A DNA stretch of 64,000 nucleotides from Coprococcus_C hominis (GTDB lineage: Bacteria; Bacillota; Clostridia; Lachnospirales; Lachnospiraceae): NCBI RefSeq assembly GCF_020687505.1, contig NZ_JAJEQT010000001.1. One strand, written 5' to 3'. Below the pieces are notes generated by a model that had not been told where the DNA came from, made no database searches, and saw nothing but the letters and a program-made list of their open reading frames with translations. Shown here in pieces: positions 43,011 to 52,482 of this stretch (position 1 is the stretch's first letter; each line of letters begins with the position of its first letter). A program made the position numbers and the translations under genes.

Positions 43011-44201
43011 TTATTTTGCAAGTGCAACAGTCTCTCTTGCGATTGCAAGCTCCTCGTTTGTCGGTACGACATACACTGGCACCTTAGAATTCTCTGTTGA
43101 GATCTTTACCTCTTCTCCACGGAGCTTATTTGCTTCATCATCAATCTCCACACCCAGATATCCGAGATGGCTACATGTATCTTTTCTTACCTTTGGATCA
43201 TTCTCACCGACACCGGCTGTAAATACGATTGCATCGACACCGTTCATCGCTGCTACATAACCGCCGATAAACTTTGCTGCCTGATAGGTAAATACATTCA
43301 TTGCAATCTCACAGCGCTTGTCGCCCTCAGCGATTCCCTTGTTCAAATCCCGGAAGTCACTGGACTTTCCTGAGATACCATAAACACCGGACTCCTTGTT
43401 GAGCATACTGATGATCTCTGTGAGTGTCTTTCCTTCTTTGTTCGCAATATATTCGATGATTGCTGGATCAATATTTCCACTTCTGGTTCCCATTGTGATA
43501 CCTTCGAGTGGCGTAAGTCCCATTGTCGTATCAATTGACTTTCCGCCCTCAACTGCACAGATGCTCGCGCCACCACCAAGATGACATACGATAATCTTTG
43601 TATCCTTGATATCCTTTCCAAGCAATTCAGCGGTACGCTTGGATACAAAGCTGTGGCTCGTTCCGTGGAAGCCGTAACGACGAACCTTGTATTTCTCATA
43701 ATACTCATATGGAATACCATATGTATATGCATAATCTGGCATAGTCTGATGGAATGCAGTATCAAACACTGCAACCTGTGGAACACCCGGCATCAATTCC
43801 TGACATGCACGGATACCGATCAGATTGGCTGGATTGTGAAGTGGTGCTAAATCACAGCACTCCTCAATCGCTGCAAGTACTTCGTCATTGATCAGAACCG
43901 CAGAAGAAAACTTCTCCCCGCCATGTACCACACGATGACCAACCGCTGCAATCTCATCCAGATTTTTGATTGCACCAAGCTTCTCATCTAACAGATACTG
44001 CAGTACAAGCTTTACTGCTGCGCTATGATCCGGCATCGGTGCCTCAATCTGTATCTTTTCCTTACCAGTTGCCTGATGTGTCAGTGAACCATCTAATTTG
44101 ATTCTTTCACAGATTCCCTTTGCAAGTACCTGTTCTGTGTCCGAGTCAATCAACTGGTACTTAAGGGAAGAACTACCACAATTAATTACTAATACCTTCA
44201 T
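43011..44201 (-). CDS. ackA: Acetate kinase
   Basis: Makes ATP and acetate from acetyl phosphate (EC 2.7.2.1), 396 aa, cytoplasmic. Signature regions: LVINCGSSSLKYQLID, the catalytic DTAFHQTMPDYAYTY, and GTRSGNIDPAIIEYI with HLGGGASICAVEGGKS. It follows pta by 24 bases and the pair forms the energy-yielding acetate branch of a fermenter. The ribosome site (GTGAGAAT) is weak. Confidence 0.97.
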   Translation of the reverse strand: MKVLVINCGSSSLKYQLIDSDTEQVLAKGICERIKLDGSLTHQATGKEKIQIEAPMPDHSAAVKLVLQYLLDEKLGAIKNLDEIAAVGHRVVHGGEKFSSAVLINDEVLAAIEECCDLAPLHNPANLIGIRACQELMPGVPQVAVFDTAFHQTMPDYAYTYGIPYEYYEKYKVRRYGFHGTSHSFVSKRTAELLGKDIKDTKIIVCHLGGGASICAVEGGKSIDTTMGLTPLEGITMGTRSGNIDPAIIEYIANKEGKTLTEIISMLNKESGVYGISGKSSDFRDLNKGIAEGDKRCEIAMNVFTYQAAKFIGGYVAAMNGVDAIVFTAGVGENDPKVRKDTCSHLGYLGVEIDDEANKLRGEEVKISTENSKVPVYVVPTNEELAIARETVALAK

Positions 44202-44225
44202 ATTCTCACGCTTTCTCTTACTATT

Positions 44226-45230
44226 CTATTTCTGGTCAAGTGCCTGTGCCTGAACCGCTGTAATCGCAACAACACCGACGATATCATCTGCTGAACATCC
44301 TCTGGACAGATCGTTGACCGGCTTTGCAATACCCTGTGTAATCGGACCATATGCATCTGCCTTTGCGAGACGCTGTACAAGCTTGTATCCAATATTTCCA
44401 GCATCCAGATCCGGGAAGATCAATACGTTTGCCTTTCCGGCTACGTCGCTGCCCGGTGCCTTGGAAGCAGCTACTTCCGGCACAATTGCCGCATCACTCT
44501 GCAATTCACCATCACACTTCAGGTTCGGACATTCTTCATTGACAATCCTACATGCCTCGATCACCTTATCGATCTCTGGATGATGTGCACTTCCCTTTGT
44601 TGAATGGGATAACATTGCCACAATTGGTTCTGCCTCTACCAGAAGTTCAAATGACTTTGCAGAGCTCTCTGCGATTGCTGCAAGCTCTCTCGCATCCGGG
44701 AACTGATTTAATCCTGCATCTGAGAAAATGAATGTTCCATGCTCACCCATCTCACAGTTTGGTACTACAACTAAGAAGAATGCAGATACCAGCTTTGTAT
44801 CCGGTGCAGTCTTTAAGATCTGCAATGCTGCACGCAATACATTTGCAGAAGAATTCACTGCTCCTGCAACCATTCCATCTGCATCGCCTGCCTTTACCAT
44901 GATACAGCCAAAATACAGGACGTTTGTTAAAAGCAGTTCCTTTGCTTCTTCCGGCGTCATACCTTTCTTCTTACGAAGTTCTACCAAAATGGATACATAA
45001 TCGTTTAACTTGTCGCAGTCATATGGATCTACGAATTTCGCGCCTGTCAGATCCAGTCCATCTGCTTTCTTTATAATCGTCTGTTTGTCACCAACTAAGA
45101 TTATGTCGGCAATTCCTTCCTGCAAAATCTTATGCGCCGCCTCTAATGTACGCATATCTGCAGTTTCCGGTAATACAATTGTTTTCTTGTTTTGTTTTGC
45201 TCTTTTTTTAATTGAATCAATAAATGCCAC
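44226..45230 (-). CDS. pta: Phosphate acetyltransferase
   Basis: Converts acetyl-CoA to acetyl phosphate (EC 2.3.1.8). The 334-aa length is the short, single-domain Pta form. Motifs include KTIVLPETADMRTLEAAHKI, ADGMVAGAVNSSANVLRAAL and GKANVLIFPDLDAGNIGYKL. The start codon is GTG at 45230 with GAGGAG at 7 bases. It is the first gene of the pta-ackA unit behind a promoter that carries a perfect 10-base palindrome at -35. Confidence 0.97.
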   Translation of the reverse strand: MAFIDSIKKRAKQNKKTIVLPETADMRTLEAAHKILQEGIADIILVGDKQTIIKKADGLDLTGAKFVDPYDCDKLNDYVSILVELRKKKGMTPEEAKELLLTNVLYFGCIMVKAGDADGMVAGAVNSSANVLRAALQILKTAPDTKLVSAFFLVVVPNCEMGEHGTFIFSDAGLNQFPDARELAAIAESSAKSFELLVEAEPIVAMLSHSTKGSAHHPEIDKVIEACRIVNEECPNLKCDGELQSDAAIVPEVAASKAPGSDVAGKANVLIFPDLDAGNIGYKLVQRLAKADAYGPITQGIAKPVNDLSRGCSADDIVGVVAITAVQAQALDQK

Positions 45231-45275
45231 TGCTCTTCTCCTCTGCTTTTATAGTTTCAACTCATATCTTTCTAC

Positions 45276-45304
45276 ATTATAAACAAATCAAGGTTTGTAT
45301 ACAA
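45276..45304 (-). promoter_or_regulatory. pta-ackA promoter with overlapping TTGTATACAA palindrome
   Basis: Minus-strand TTGTAT (45299-45304), 17-base spacer, TATAAT (45276-45281). The -35 lies in the perfect palindrome TTGTATACAA (45295-45304), extended imperfectly to GGTTTGTATACAACC. A dimeric repressor there would block sigma binding. The motif resembles GntR-type operators, but no regulator can be assigned. Confidence 0.65.
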
Positions 45305-45364
45305 CCAAAAATCTGTAAATAAATGTCTTTTTTCACGTACAATTTTAATCTTTATTTGAGAATC

Positions 45365-47062
45365 TCAAGACTGCATATCATCCACCGCCGGATTGTCCAC
45401 CACCAGTCTGCCACGACCATGTTTTTTGCCATAATACATCGACTTATCCGCACGGTTTACAAGGATATTGGTATCCCTACAGATCGTCGGATATGCAGAC
45501 AGGCCAATACATACATTGACTGGAATTTCCTTGTCATCATACTGCACGATTGTCGTCTGGATCTCTTTATGCATTTCCTCTAAGATCGGCAATGCCTGCG
45601 TTTCATCGTAGCCCGGCAATACAAGCAGGAATTCCTCGCCTCCATACCGGCAGGCAAATCCCCCATGTGCCCTTGCAAATTTATCGTCAATGGATGCCAC
45701 CATCTTGATGACCTTATCACCGGCAAGATGTCCATATGTATCATTGATATTCTTGAACTTATCAATATCAAACAGTGCCACAGATAACGGCTGTTGTTTC
45801 TTCGTCGCTTCCTCTGCCGCCGCTGCAAACAACTGTCCGAAATAAACACGGTTGTAAATCTGTGTCAGACCATCCTTGCGCGCCATATCCTGTGTCTGTA
45901 AATAAAGCTTTGTACTCTTGACAGATACATTATATTCCACCAAGCAGGTTTCATAGTACGAGATTCCCTTATCGAAAAAATTCTCCTCATTGGATGCGAT
46001 CAGCATCATACCATACTGCTTGTTGTCGTTGATCATCGCAAGCTTCACCAGACTCTTGATATTTGTCTCACCAATAAAACGCAGCTCCTTTAATTCATCC
46101 CCGACCAGCAGCTCCGTCGTCTTCCGGCTCTCGGCAAAATCCGAATAAATCTTCTCAAAATCCTTGCGCAGACGGCGTTCCATTGAAGCATAATCCGTCT
46201 TGATAATACAGATTCCACGATTGTCCGAATTAACCGCTCCATCCATATACACCGCACAGAGCTTTGGATTCTTTACGTCCATGATTGCATCGACGATCAC
46301 ATTGATATTCTTGTTGATATCAAACGAAGACGCCATATAACGCATGATTTCCGTCTGGGACTCGATTTCCCGGTTTGCCTGTTCCAGATCATTCACGACC
46401 CGTGCCAGCTCAATCTTCTGGTAATTCACACGTTCATTTACATTCTTTACCTTTTCCTGATACTCTTCGAGCTTTGCATTCTTATCCTGTATATCATTCC
46501 GTTCCAACACAAGCTGGGTATAATACGCCTCATGTGCATCGTTTGAATATTCGAGAAGTTCCGTCACAAACAACAGTGTCACGACAAAGATTGCAAGCAC
46601 CAGCACATAACAGAACCAGAATGTCTCTCTCCGGAACTGCAATGACAGGCACAGATTGATAAACATCGGTATAAGCAACATCATCTTGCGGACTAAAATC
46701 GTTCCCTTGTCATAGTGTGAACCAAGAATAATGAATTCCAATGCAAGCAGGAACAAAATCATAAACATACCGACAAGCAGCACGCCCTCGTACGGAACAA
46801 ATGATACGAAAATACTGTATGTAGTAATCTCAATCAACCGGAAAGTCGTCAAAAACTTCATATTCTTAAACACGCCCATGTGATAAAATACACTGTCAAG
46901 CAGTGCAAACACAAACACAACAGTTGCAAATGTCACGCAGACCGGCGTGTTGTCGGTGAACTTCATGACGCGTGACAACACGGTGAGCAAAACCATAAAT
47001 ACATAAAAAATCTTATGATATACTGTGTAATTTTTAATGAGATTTTCCGTAATATCCTGCAT
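45365..47062 (-). CDS. Membrane diguanylate cyclase (GGDEF domain)
   Basis: A 565-aa protein. Six hydrophobic segments occupy about residues 15-170, followed by a coiled coil (NDIQDKNAKLEEYQEKVK), a GAF-like region and a C-terminal GGDEF domain with FDIDKFKNINDTYGHLAGDK and CRYGGEEFLLVLPG. The GGEEF active site predicts c-di-GMP synthesis from GTP. ATG 47062 has GGGAG at 8 bases and starts 2 bases after the FtsA-like gene's stop; that site lies in its last codons. Confidence 0.92.
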   Translation of the reverse strand: MQDITENLIKNYTVYHKIFYVFMVLLTVLSRVMKFTDNTPVCVTFATVVFVFALLDSVFYHMGVFKNMKFLTTFRLIEITTYSIFVSFVPYEGVLLVGMFMILFLLALEFIILGSHYDKGTILVRKMMLLIPMFINLCLSLQFRRETFWFCYVLVLAIFVVTLLFVTELLEYSNDAHEAYYTQLVLERNDIQDKNAKLEEYQEKVKNVNERVNYQKIELARVVNDLEQANREIESQTEIMRYMASSFDINKNINVIVDAIMDVKNPKLCAVYMDGAVNSDNRGICIIKTDYASMERRLRKDFEKIYSDFAESRKTTELLVGDELKELRFIGETNIKSLVKLAMINDNKQYGMMLIASNEENFFDKGISYYETCLVEYNVSVKSTKLYLQTQDMARKDGLTQIYNRVYFGQLFAAAAEEATKKQQPLSVALFDIDKFKNINDTYGHLAGDKVIKMVASIDDKFARAHGGFACRYGGEEFLLVLPGYDETQALPILEEMHKEIQTTIVQYDDKEIPVNVCIGLSAYPTICRDTNILVNRADKSMYYGKKHGRGRLVVDNPAVDDMQS

Positions 47063-47064
47063 GT

Positions 47065-49173
47065 CTAGTTCTCCCAATAAATATCGATCACAGCCCCTTC
47101 ATCGATCGGCTGTATAAATTCTGCATGTATGCCATTTACATTTGTAACAAGGCGCTTTCCATGCATCGTAGAAAGATCAAACGGATATACATCCAGAATA
47201 TCCACAAATGTATAGCTCTGTTTTCCTGTCAAAGTGACAGGTGTTTTATTGACTACAACCGTGATTGCCCGGCTTACAGCTGGTGCTGGCTGTGGCTGCG
47301 GTGTCACATTCTGCTCCGCCTCTGTTTTACTTGTATCTTCCGTCACAGGTTCTGTGACCGCTGCTTCGTCTGCAACTTCCACGATCTCATCGTCCGGAAT
47401 AATCGTTTCTTCCTTCCGGGTGACAAATTCTACTTCAAAATTCTCATAAATCTTCTCATCTTCATCGGCAATCTGATGGTTGACATACGCATAAAAATCC
47501 GTCGTCAGATCCATAAATGTGCGCAACTGTCCCACGGTATAATAATTTCGCATACAGACATCATCCCCATCCTGAATCTGATACATGGACGATGCAAATT
47601 CACCATTCACGGTTGCAAATTTCGGACAGGATACTTCGTTTCCATTCACCTTAAAGGTCAGCATGCCCGCATATTCCGGAAGTGTCGATAATTCAATCTC
47701 CGCAGATTTGCCCTTTGTAGACGGCTGAATCCGGATGTTATCGTTCGCCTCAATCACTGCGTTCATACCAGCGGTCTTTCCGTTCTGGGTGATCACCGCA
47801 GCTTCCCCGCTGTACCCACGCACGATCCGTGTCTTTTCATTTATCTTAAATGTGATATCATCGCCGCGCTTCGGGAAGATATCTTCGTTTGGAATACCGT
47901 ACTGTACTGCCGCATCAAAGATTGTCAGCTTATCATTGTTATACAGCTTCACACGTTCGCCATTTACGTTGACAAAGATGAAGTTATTCTTCTGATCAAA
48001 GAAGTTCAAACAGATACCGATTGGTGTCACATAGAGCGGATCTTTCTTGATCCCCTCTACCTGAAAATCAATCGTATTCATCACTTCTTCGCCACGCAGA
48101 GCTACACGTTCTGCCGGAAGGTCAAGATCCTCTGCCAGTGTATCTGTAAATCCAGGCAGTTTTCCACCACCGCCGACTACAAACACCGCGCTGACGCTTG
48201 TTCCACCATTTAACTCAATGATTTTATCCGCGATCTTCTTCGAGATTCCTTCTTTTACTTCCTCCGTCGTCTGATAGATCTCCTCCGGAGTAATCTTATG
48301 GGAGATTCCCATAATATCTTTATATGTAACTGATTTCCGACGCGCACTGACCGTCTTTAACTTCTCTGCCGTCTGGAAATCAATCAGATATTTCTTTACC
48401 AGTGCCTCGGTCAGCTCGTCTCCGGCTGCCGGGATCATACCATACGCAATCACGCTTCCATCTTTTGTGATACAGATATCGGACGTTCCGGCTCCGATAT
48501 CAATCAGTGCAATATTCAAAAGGCGGTACTGCTCTGGAATCGCTACCGTCATCGCCGCGATTGGCTCCAATGTAAGATTCGTCACATACAATCCAGCCTG
48601 CTCCACAGCCGCATACAGACTATCCACAACCTCTTCCGGGAGAAATGTTGCAAGCACATCTGCTGCAATCTTCGTTCCCTTGTGTCCTTCCAGATTCGTG
48701 ATCTCGTAATTGTTCAGGAAATATTTCACAACGGTATAGCCAACACAGAAATATTTCGTTGTCTCATGACTCTCGTTTAATTCCTGCAGAATCTCATTGT
48801 GCGCCTGCTCCACGCCGATCAGATCGATCGAATGGATATATTCCTGTGTAATAACTGTATTCTCAGAGAATTCATACTCCCCGTGTCCGATCGCAGTTTT
48901 TAAGACACGACCAGCCGCCGCAATGCATACATCATGCAATTTGCGTCCGCCTAACTGTTTCTCTAACTGTTGTTTTACCTCGACAATATCCTGACTGACC
49001 TTCGCGATATCATGGATCTGTCCATCGATCATCGAACGGGTATCATGGTATTTGACAGCCATCGCAACTACATGAAACCGCTCCTGTTCTCTGTATCCGA
49101 CTGTACCGACGATACTCCGTGTACCGATGTCCAGTCCAAATATTAAAGGTTCCGGATATTTCACTGTTGCCAC
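47065..49173 (-). CDS. Large FtsA/PilM-like ASKHA protein with extended C-terminus
   Basis: A 702-aa protein. Residues 1 to about 385 are an FtsA/PilM-like actin fold: FGLDIGTRSIVGTVGYREQE, ALIDIGAGTSDICITKDGS and AVFVVGGGGKLPGFTDTLAE bind nucleotide. The remaining 300 residues, absent from canonical FtsA (about 420 aa), look like repeated small beta-grasp-type units (FVNVNGERVKLYNNDKLTI; TFKVNGNEVSCPKFATVNGE; TVVVNKTPVTLTGKQSYTFV) with a Glu/Thr/Pro linker near residue 600. GTG 49173 has AGGAGG at 8 bases. FtsZ is not nearby; the role is unknown. Confidence 0.8.
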   Translation of the reverse strand: MATVKYPEPLIFGLDIGTRSIVGTVGYREQERFHVVAMAVKYHDTRSMIDGQIHDIAKVSQDIVEVKQQLEKQLGGRKLHDVCIAAAGRVLKTAIGHGEYEFSENTVITQEYIHSIDLIGVEQAHNEILQELNESHETTKYFCVGYTVVKYFLNNYEITNLEGHKGTKIAADVLATFLPEEVVDSLYAAVEQAGLYVTNLTLEPIAAMTVAIPEQYRLLNIALIDIGAGTSDICITKDGSVIAYGMIPAAGDELTEALVKKYLIDFQTAEKLKTVSARRKSVTYKDIMGISHKITPEEIYQTTEEVKEGISKKIADKIIELNGGTSVSAVFVVGGGGKLPGFTDTLAEDLDLPAERVALRGEEVMNTIDFQVEGIKKDPLYVTPIGICLNFFDQKNNFIFVNVNGERVKLYNNDKLTIFDAAVQYGIPNEDIFPKRGDDITFKINEKTRIVRGYSGEAAVITQNGKTAGMNAVIEANDNIRIQPSTKGKSAEIELSTLPEYAGMLTFKVNGNEVSCPKFATVNGEFASSMYQIQDGDDVCMRNYYTVGQLRTFMDLTTDFYAYVNHQIADEDEKIYENFEVEFVTRKEETIIPDDEIVEVADEAAVTEPVTEDTSKTEAEQNVTPQPQPAPAVSRAITVVVNKTPVTLTGKQSYTFVDILDVYPFDLSTMHGKRLVTNVNGIHAEFIQPIDEGAVIDIYWEN

Positions 49174-49191
49174 GCCTGTTTCCTCCTGAAA

Positions 49192-49830
49192 TTAGTCTGT
49201 TTTCCCATGATTAATTAAAATTATAGCATCTCCAAGTAAGATATTCAACCTATCTTTTAGTTGTTTTGATGAATTTTCATAGTCTAATTGATTATTTATA
49301 GTGAAATCTGCATATTTTCTATAATATGATTCCGGTTCCTGACTGTGGAACATCGCACGGCAGCGTTCCTCGGTATAGCCGCGCTGTTTCATCAATCGTT
49401 TGATCCGCGTCTCCTCATTGACATAGATATACCAGATTTCATCGCAGATCTCCTTATATCCATCCTGAATCAGAAGTGCCGCCTCGATCACATAGATCTT
49501 CACGTCCTGCTTCCGTTTCTCCTCGATGTCTTTCCGAATCCATGCCTTCACAGCCGGATGCGTAAGTGCATTTAACTGTGCAAGCTTTTCTTTGTCAGCA
49601 AACACGATCTGTGCAAACTTCGCCCGGTCGATTGCATATGGTTCCTCTGCCTGCAAAATCTCCGTGCCAAACGCTTCCACAACCGCCTGATATACTGTCT
49701 GTCCCGGCTCCATCAGCGTATGGGCAAGTTTATCGGTCTCGACAATATATGCCCCATATAAATTAGACAGGTCATATAATATTTTACTTTTTCCAGAGCC
49801 AACGCCTCCAGTAATTCCTAATATCAGCAT
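49192..49830 (-). CDS. coaE: Dephospho-CoA kinase
   Basis: Last step of coenzyme A synthesis (EC 2.7.1.24), 212 aa. P-loop GITGGVGSGKSKILYDLS, ligand region ETDKLAHTLMEPGQTVY and the lid-domain YVNEETRIKRLMKQRGYTEE are present. ATG 49830 has GGGAG at about 8 bases. It follows polA by 21 bases and precedes the FtsA-like gene by 18; polA-coaE is a common Firmicute pairing. Confidence 0.96.
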   Translation of the reverse strand: MLILGITGGVGSGKSKILYDLSNLYGAYIVETDKLAHTLMEPGQTVYQAVVEAFGTEILQAEEPYAIDRAKFAQIVFADKEKLAQLNALTHPAVKAWIRKDIEEKRKQDVKIYVIEAALLIQDGYKEICDEIWYIYVNEETRIKRLMKQRGYTEERCRAMFHSQEPESYYRKYADFTINNQLDYENSSKQLKDRLNILLGDAIILINHGKTD

Positions 49831-49851
49831 TCTGAATCTCCCTGAATGTCC

Positions 49852-52482
49852 TTACTTCGCATCATACCAGCTGTCACCAACATTTGCATCCACAAGAAGC
49901 GGCACAACAAGGTCTGCCGCATGCATCATCTCTTGCACCAAAATCTTCTGTACGATCTCTAACTCTTCCTTCTTTGTCTCGATGATCAGCTCATCGTGGA
50001 TCTGAAGTACAAGCTTTGACTGCAAATGTTCTTTTTTGAGCCGACGATTCACACGAACCATTGCAATCTTGATAATATCCGCCGCAGTTCCTTGTACCGG
50101 GGCGTTCATTGCCGCACGCTCGCCAAAACTCCGTGTCATAAAGTTCGAGGAAGCAAGCTCTGGAATCGGGCGTCTCCGTCCAAACATCGTGACCGTATAG
50201 CCGTTTTTCTTCGCATCTTCCACCGTTCGGTCTAAAAATTCCTTAACCTTGCCATAGGTTGCAAAATATTTCTCGATATAGCCCTCCGCTTCCTTTCTGG
50301 AGATATCGAGATCCTGTCCTAGACCAAAGGAGCTGATGCCGTAAACAATTCCAAAATTTACCGCCTTTGCTTTCCGGCGAAGGGTACTGTCCACCTGATC
50401 GAGTGGCACATCGAATACCTGTGATGCCGTGATCGCATGGATATCCTCATCCGCCTGATATGCCGCAATCAAAGCCGCATCACCGGACATATGTGCAAGC
50501 ACACGCAGCTCAATCTGGGAATAATCAGCATCAACAAACACCGATCCTTCCTCCGGAATAAAGACCTTACGGATTTCTCTGCCAAGCGGCATACGCGTCG
50601 GGATATTCTGCAGATTCGGATCTGCCGAACTGATACGTCCTGTCACAGTTACCGTCTGATGGAACTTGCCATGAATTCTTCCATCTGCCCGGATATAACC
50701 AGCCAATCCCTCTGCATAGGTGGAATTAAGCTTCGTAAGCTGACGGTATTCTAAGATCTTCGGTATGATCGGATGTGCATTTTTAAGCTTCTCTAACACC
50801 TCTGCACTCGTCGAATATCCGGTCTTTGTCTTCTTTCCATTTTTTAATCCAAGTTTCTCAAATAAAATCTCGCCAAGTTTTTTCGGAGAATTGATGTTAA
50901 ATTCTTCCCCCGCCATTGCATGAATCTCTGCGGTAAGCTCCTCGATCCGTGTACGGAGTTTTTTCCCATACTGATGCAATGCCTCACCATCGACGCGGAT
51001 ACCATTTTTCTCCATCTCATATAACGCATACAGACAAGGAAGCTCCATCTCATCATAGAGTGATTCCATTCCTGTCTCTTTTAATTTCTCTCGCAAAACT
51101 GACTTTATCTTATATGGCACAATCGCCTGATATGCCATCCATTTTTGTACTTTTTCATCTTCGAAGGAGAAATATCCTAGCTTCTCCTTGCCAAGCATTT
51201 CCTTCTCTGACGGCAGCGTCACGTCCAGATACACCTTTGCAAGCGTATCGTATTCATATTCTGACTGATTTGGCTGTAACAGATATGCCGCAAGTCCAGC
51301 GTCAAATACTGCATCTTCCTCATGAAAATCCAAAAATGAAAGCAGCTTTTTCACGTGCATACATGCTAACTGCACCTGATAATCCCGGCTCAACGCAAGG
51401 AGATTGTCTGCAACCATCGCCTCCGTGATAAACATCATAAACCGGATCAGATAGACATGCTCCAAATCCATACAGACCGCAACGCCAAGTGCTTCTCCAT
51501 CCTGTGTGATCCACGCAAAGGAAACTTCCTTCGCCTTTTGCAGCTTTGCAAGCAGAGCGTTGTAACCGTCAATATCATCGATCAATACTGTCTCGAAGGT
51601 CAGTTCTTCCTTCTTCTCAACCGAGAACCGCTTATAAAAGCTCTTTAACTCTAAATCTTCAAATAACGTATATGCCTCGGCATTAAACGGATCGTGATAC
51701 GTTGCCTCTGAAAATTCAAATGGAATCGGGCAGTCCAGCTTGATCGTTGCAAGCGTCTTAGACAGATATGCCAGATCTTTGTTCTCAATCAGATTCTGTT
51801 TCATCCTGCTTGCCTTCATGCTGTCCACAGCCGCATAGACACCATCTAAGTCACCATACTCCGCAAGCAGCTTTGCCGCTGTCTTCTCACCGATTCCCGG
51901 CACACCTGGAATATTATCCGAAGTATCACCCATCAGACCTTTCATATCTATGAAAATCAACGGTGTTACTCCATAGGTTTCCACCACATTTTTTGCATAA
52001 TAATCCTCGACCTCAGTCTTACCATGCTTTGTCTTCGGGATGCGTACGAGCACGGTATCTGTCGCAAGCTGCAACAGGTCACGATCACCAGATAGAATCG
52101 TAACGGCAAAGCCTTCGCGCTCACCCTTCTTTGATAACGTACCGATCAGATCATCCGCCTCAAAGCCTTCCTGTTCCACGATTCGGATGTGCATTGCCTG
52201 CAGAATCTCCTTGATTCTCGGCATCTGCTCATGCAGTTCTTCCGGCATACCCTTTCGCGTTCCCTTATACGCCTCATACATCTCATGGCGAAATGTTTTC
52301 TTCTTTAAATCAAAAGCAACACAAATATGTGTTGCCTGTTCTTCCTCGATTACCTTCAAGATTATATTTAAAAAACCATAAATCGCGTTGGTATGTCTCC
52401 CGTCATTCGTTGTCATATCCGGGATTCCGTAAAACGCACGATTCATGATGCTGTTTCCGTCAATCAATAATAATTTATTCAT
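49852..52482 (-). CDS. polA: DNA polymerase I
   Basis: An 876-aa repair and Okazaki-fragment polymerase. The N-terminal 5'-3' exonuclease has LLLIDGNSIMNRAFYGI and GDTSDNIPGVPGIGEKTAAK; the polymerase domain has DADYSQIELRVLAHMSGD, AVNFGIVYGISSFGLGQDL and QIHDELIIET. The middle 3'-5' exonuclease region (SFAWITQDGEALGVAV) lacks the D-x-E active site, as usual in Firmicutes. ATG 52482 overlaps the upstream gene by 8 bases and was preferred over GTG 52500. Confidence 0.97.
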   Translation of the reverse strand: MNKLLLIDGNSIMNRAFYGIPDMTTNDGRHTNAIYGFLNIILKVIEEEQATHICVAFDLKKKTFRHEMYEAYKGTRKGMPEELHEQMPRIKEILQAMHIRIVEQEGFEADDLIGTLSKKGEREGFAVTILSGDRDLLQLATDTVLVRIPKTKHGKTEVEDYYAKNVVETYGVTPLIFIDMKGLMGDTSDNIPGVPGIGEKTAAKLLAEYGDLDGVYAAVDSMKASRMKQNLIENKDLAYLSKTLATIKLDCPIPFEFSEATYHDPFNAEAYTLFEDLELKSFYKRFSVEKKEELTFETVLIDDIDGYNALLAKLQKAKEVSFAWITQDGEALGVAVCMDLEHVYLIRFMMFITEAMVADNLLALSRDYQVQLACMHVKKLLSFLDFHEEDAVFDAGLAAYLLQPNQSEYEYDTLAKVYLDVTLPSEKEMLGKEKLGYFSFEDEKVQKWMAYQAIVPYKIKSVLREKLKETGMESLYDEMELPCLYALYEMEKNGIRVDGEALHQYGKKLRTRIEELTAEIHAMAGEEFNINSPKKLGEILFEKLGLKNGKKTKTGYSTSAEVLEKLKNAHPIIPKILEYRQLTKLNSTYAEGLAGYIRADGRIHGKFHQTVTVTGRISSADPNLQNIPTRMPLGREIRKVFIPEEGSVFVDADYSQIELRVLAHMSGDAALIAAYQADEDIHAITASQVFDVPLDQVDSTLRRKAKAVNFGIVYGISSFGLGQDLDISRKEAEGYIEKYFATYGKVKEFLDRTVEDAKKNGYTVTMFGRRRPIPELASSNFMTRSFGERAAMNAPVQGTAADIIKIAMVRVNRRLKKEHLQSKLVLQIHDELIIETKKEELEIVQKILVQEMMHAADLVVPLLVDANVGDSWYDAK

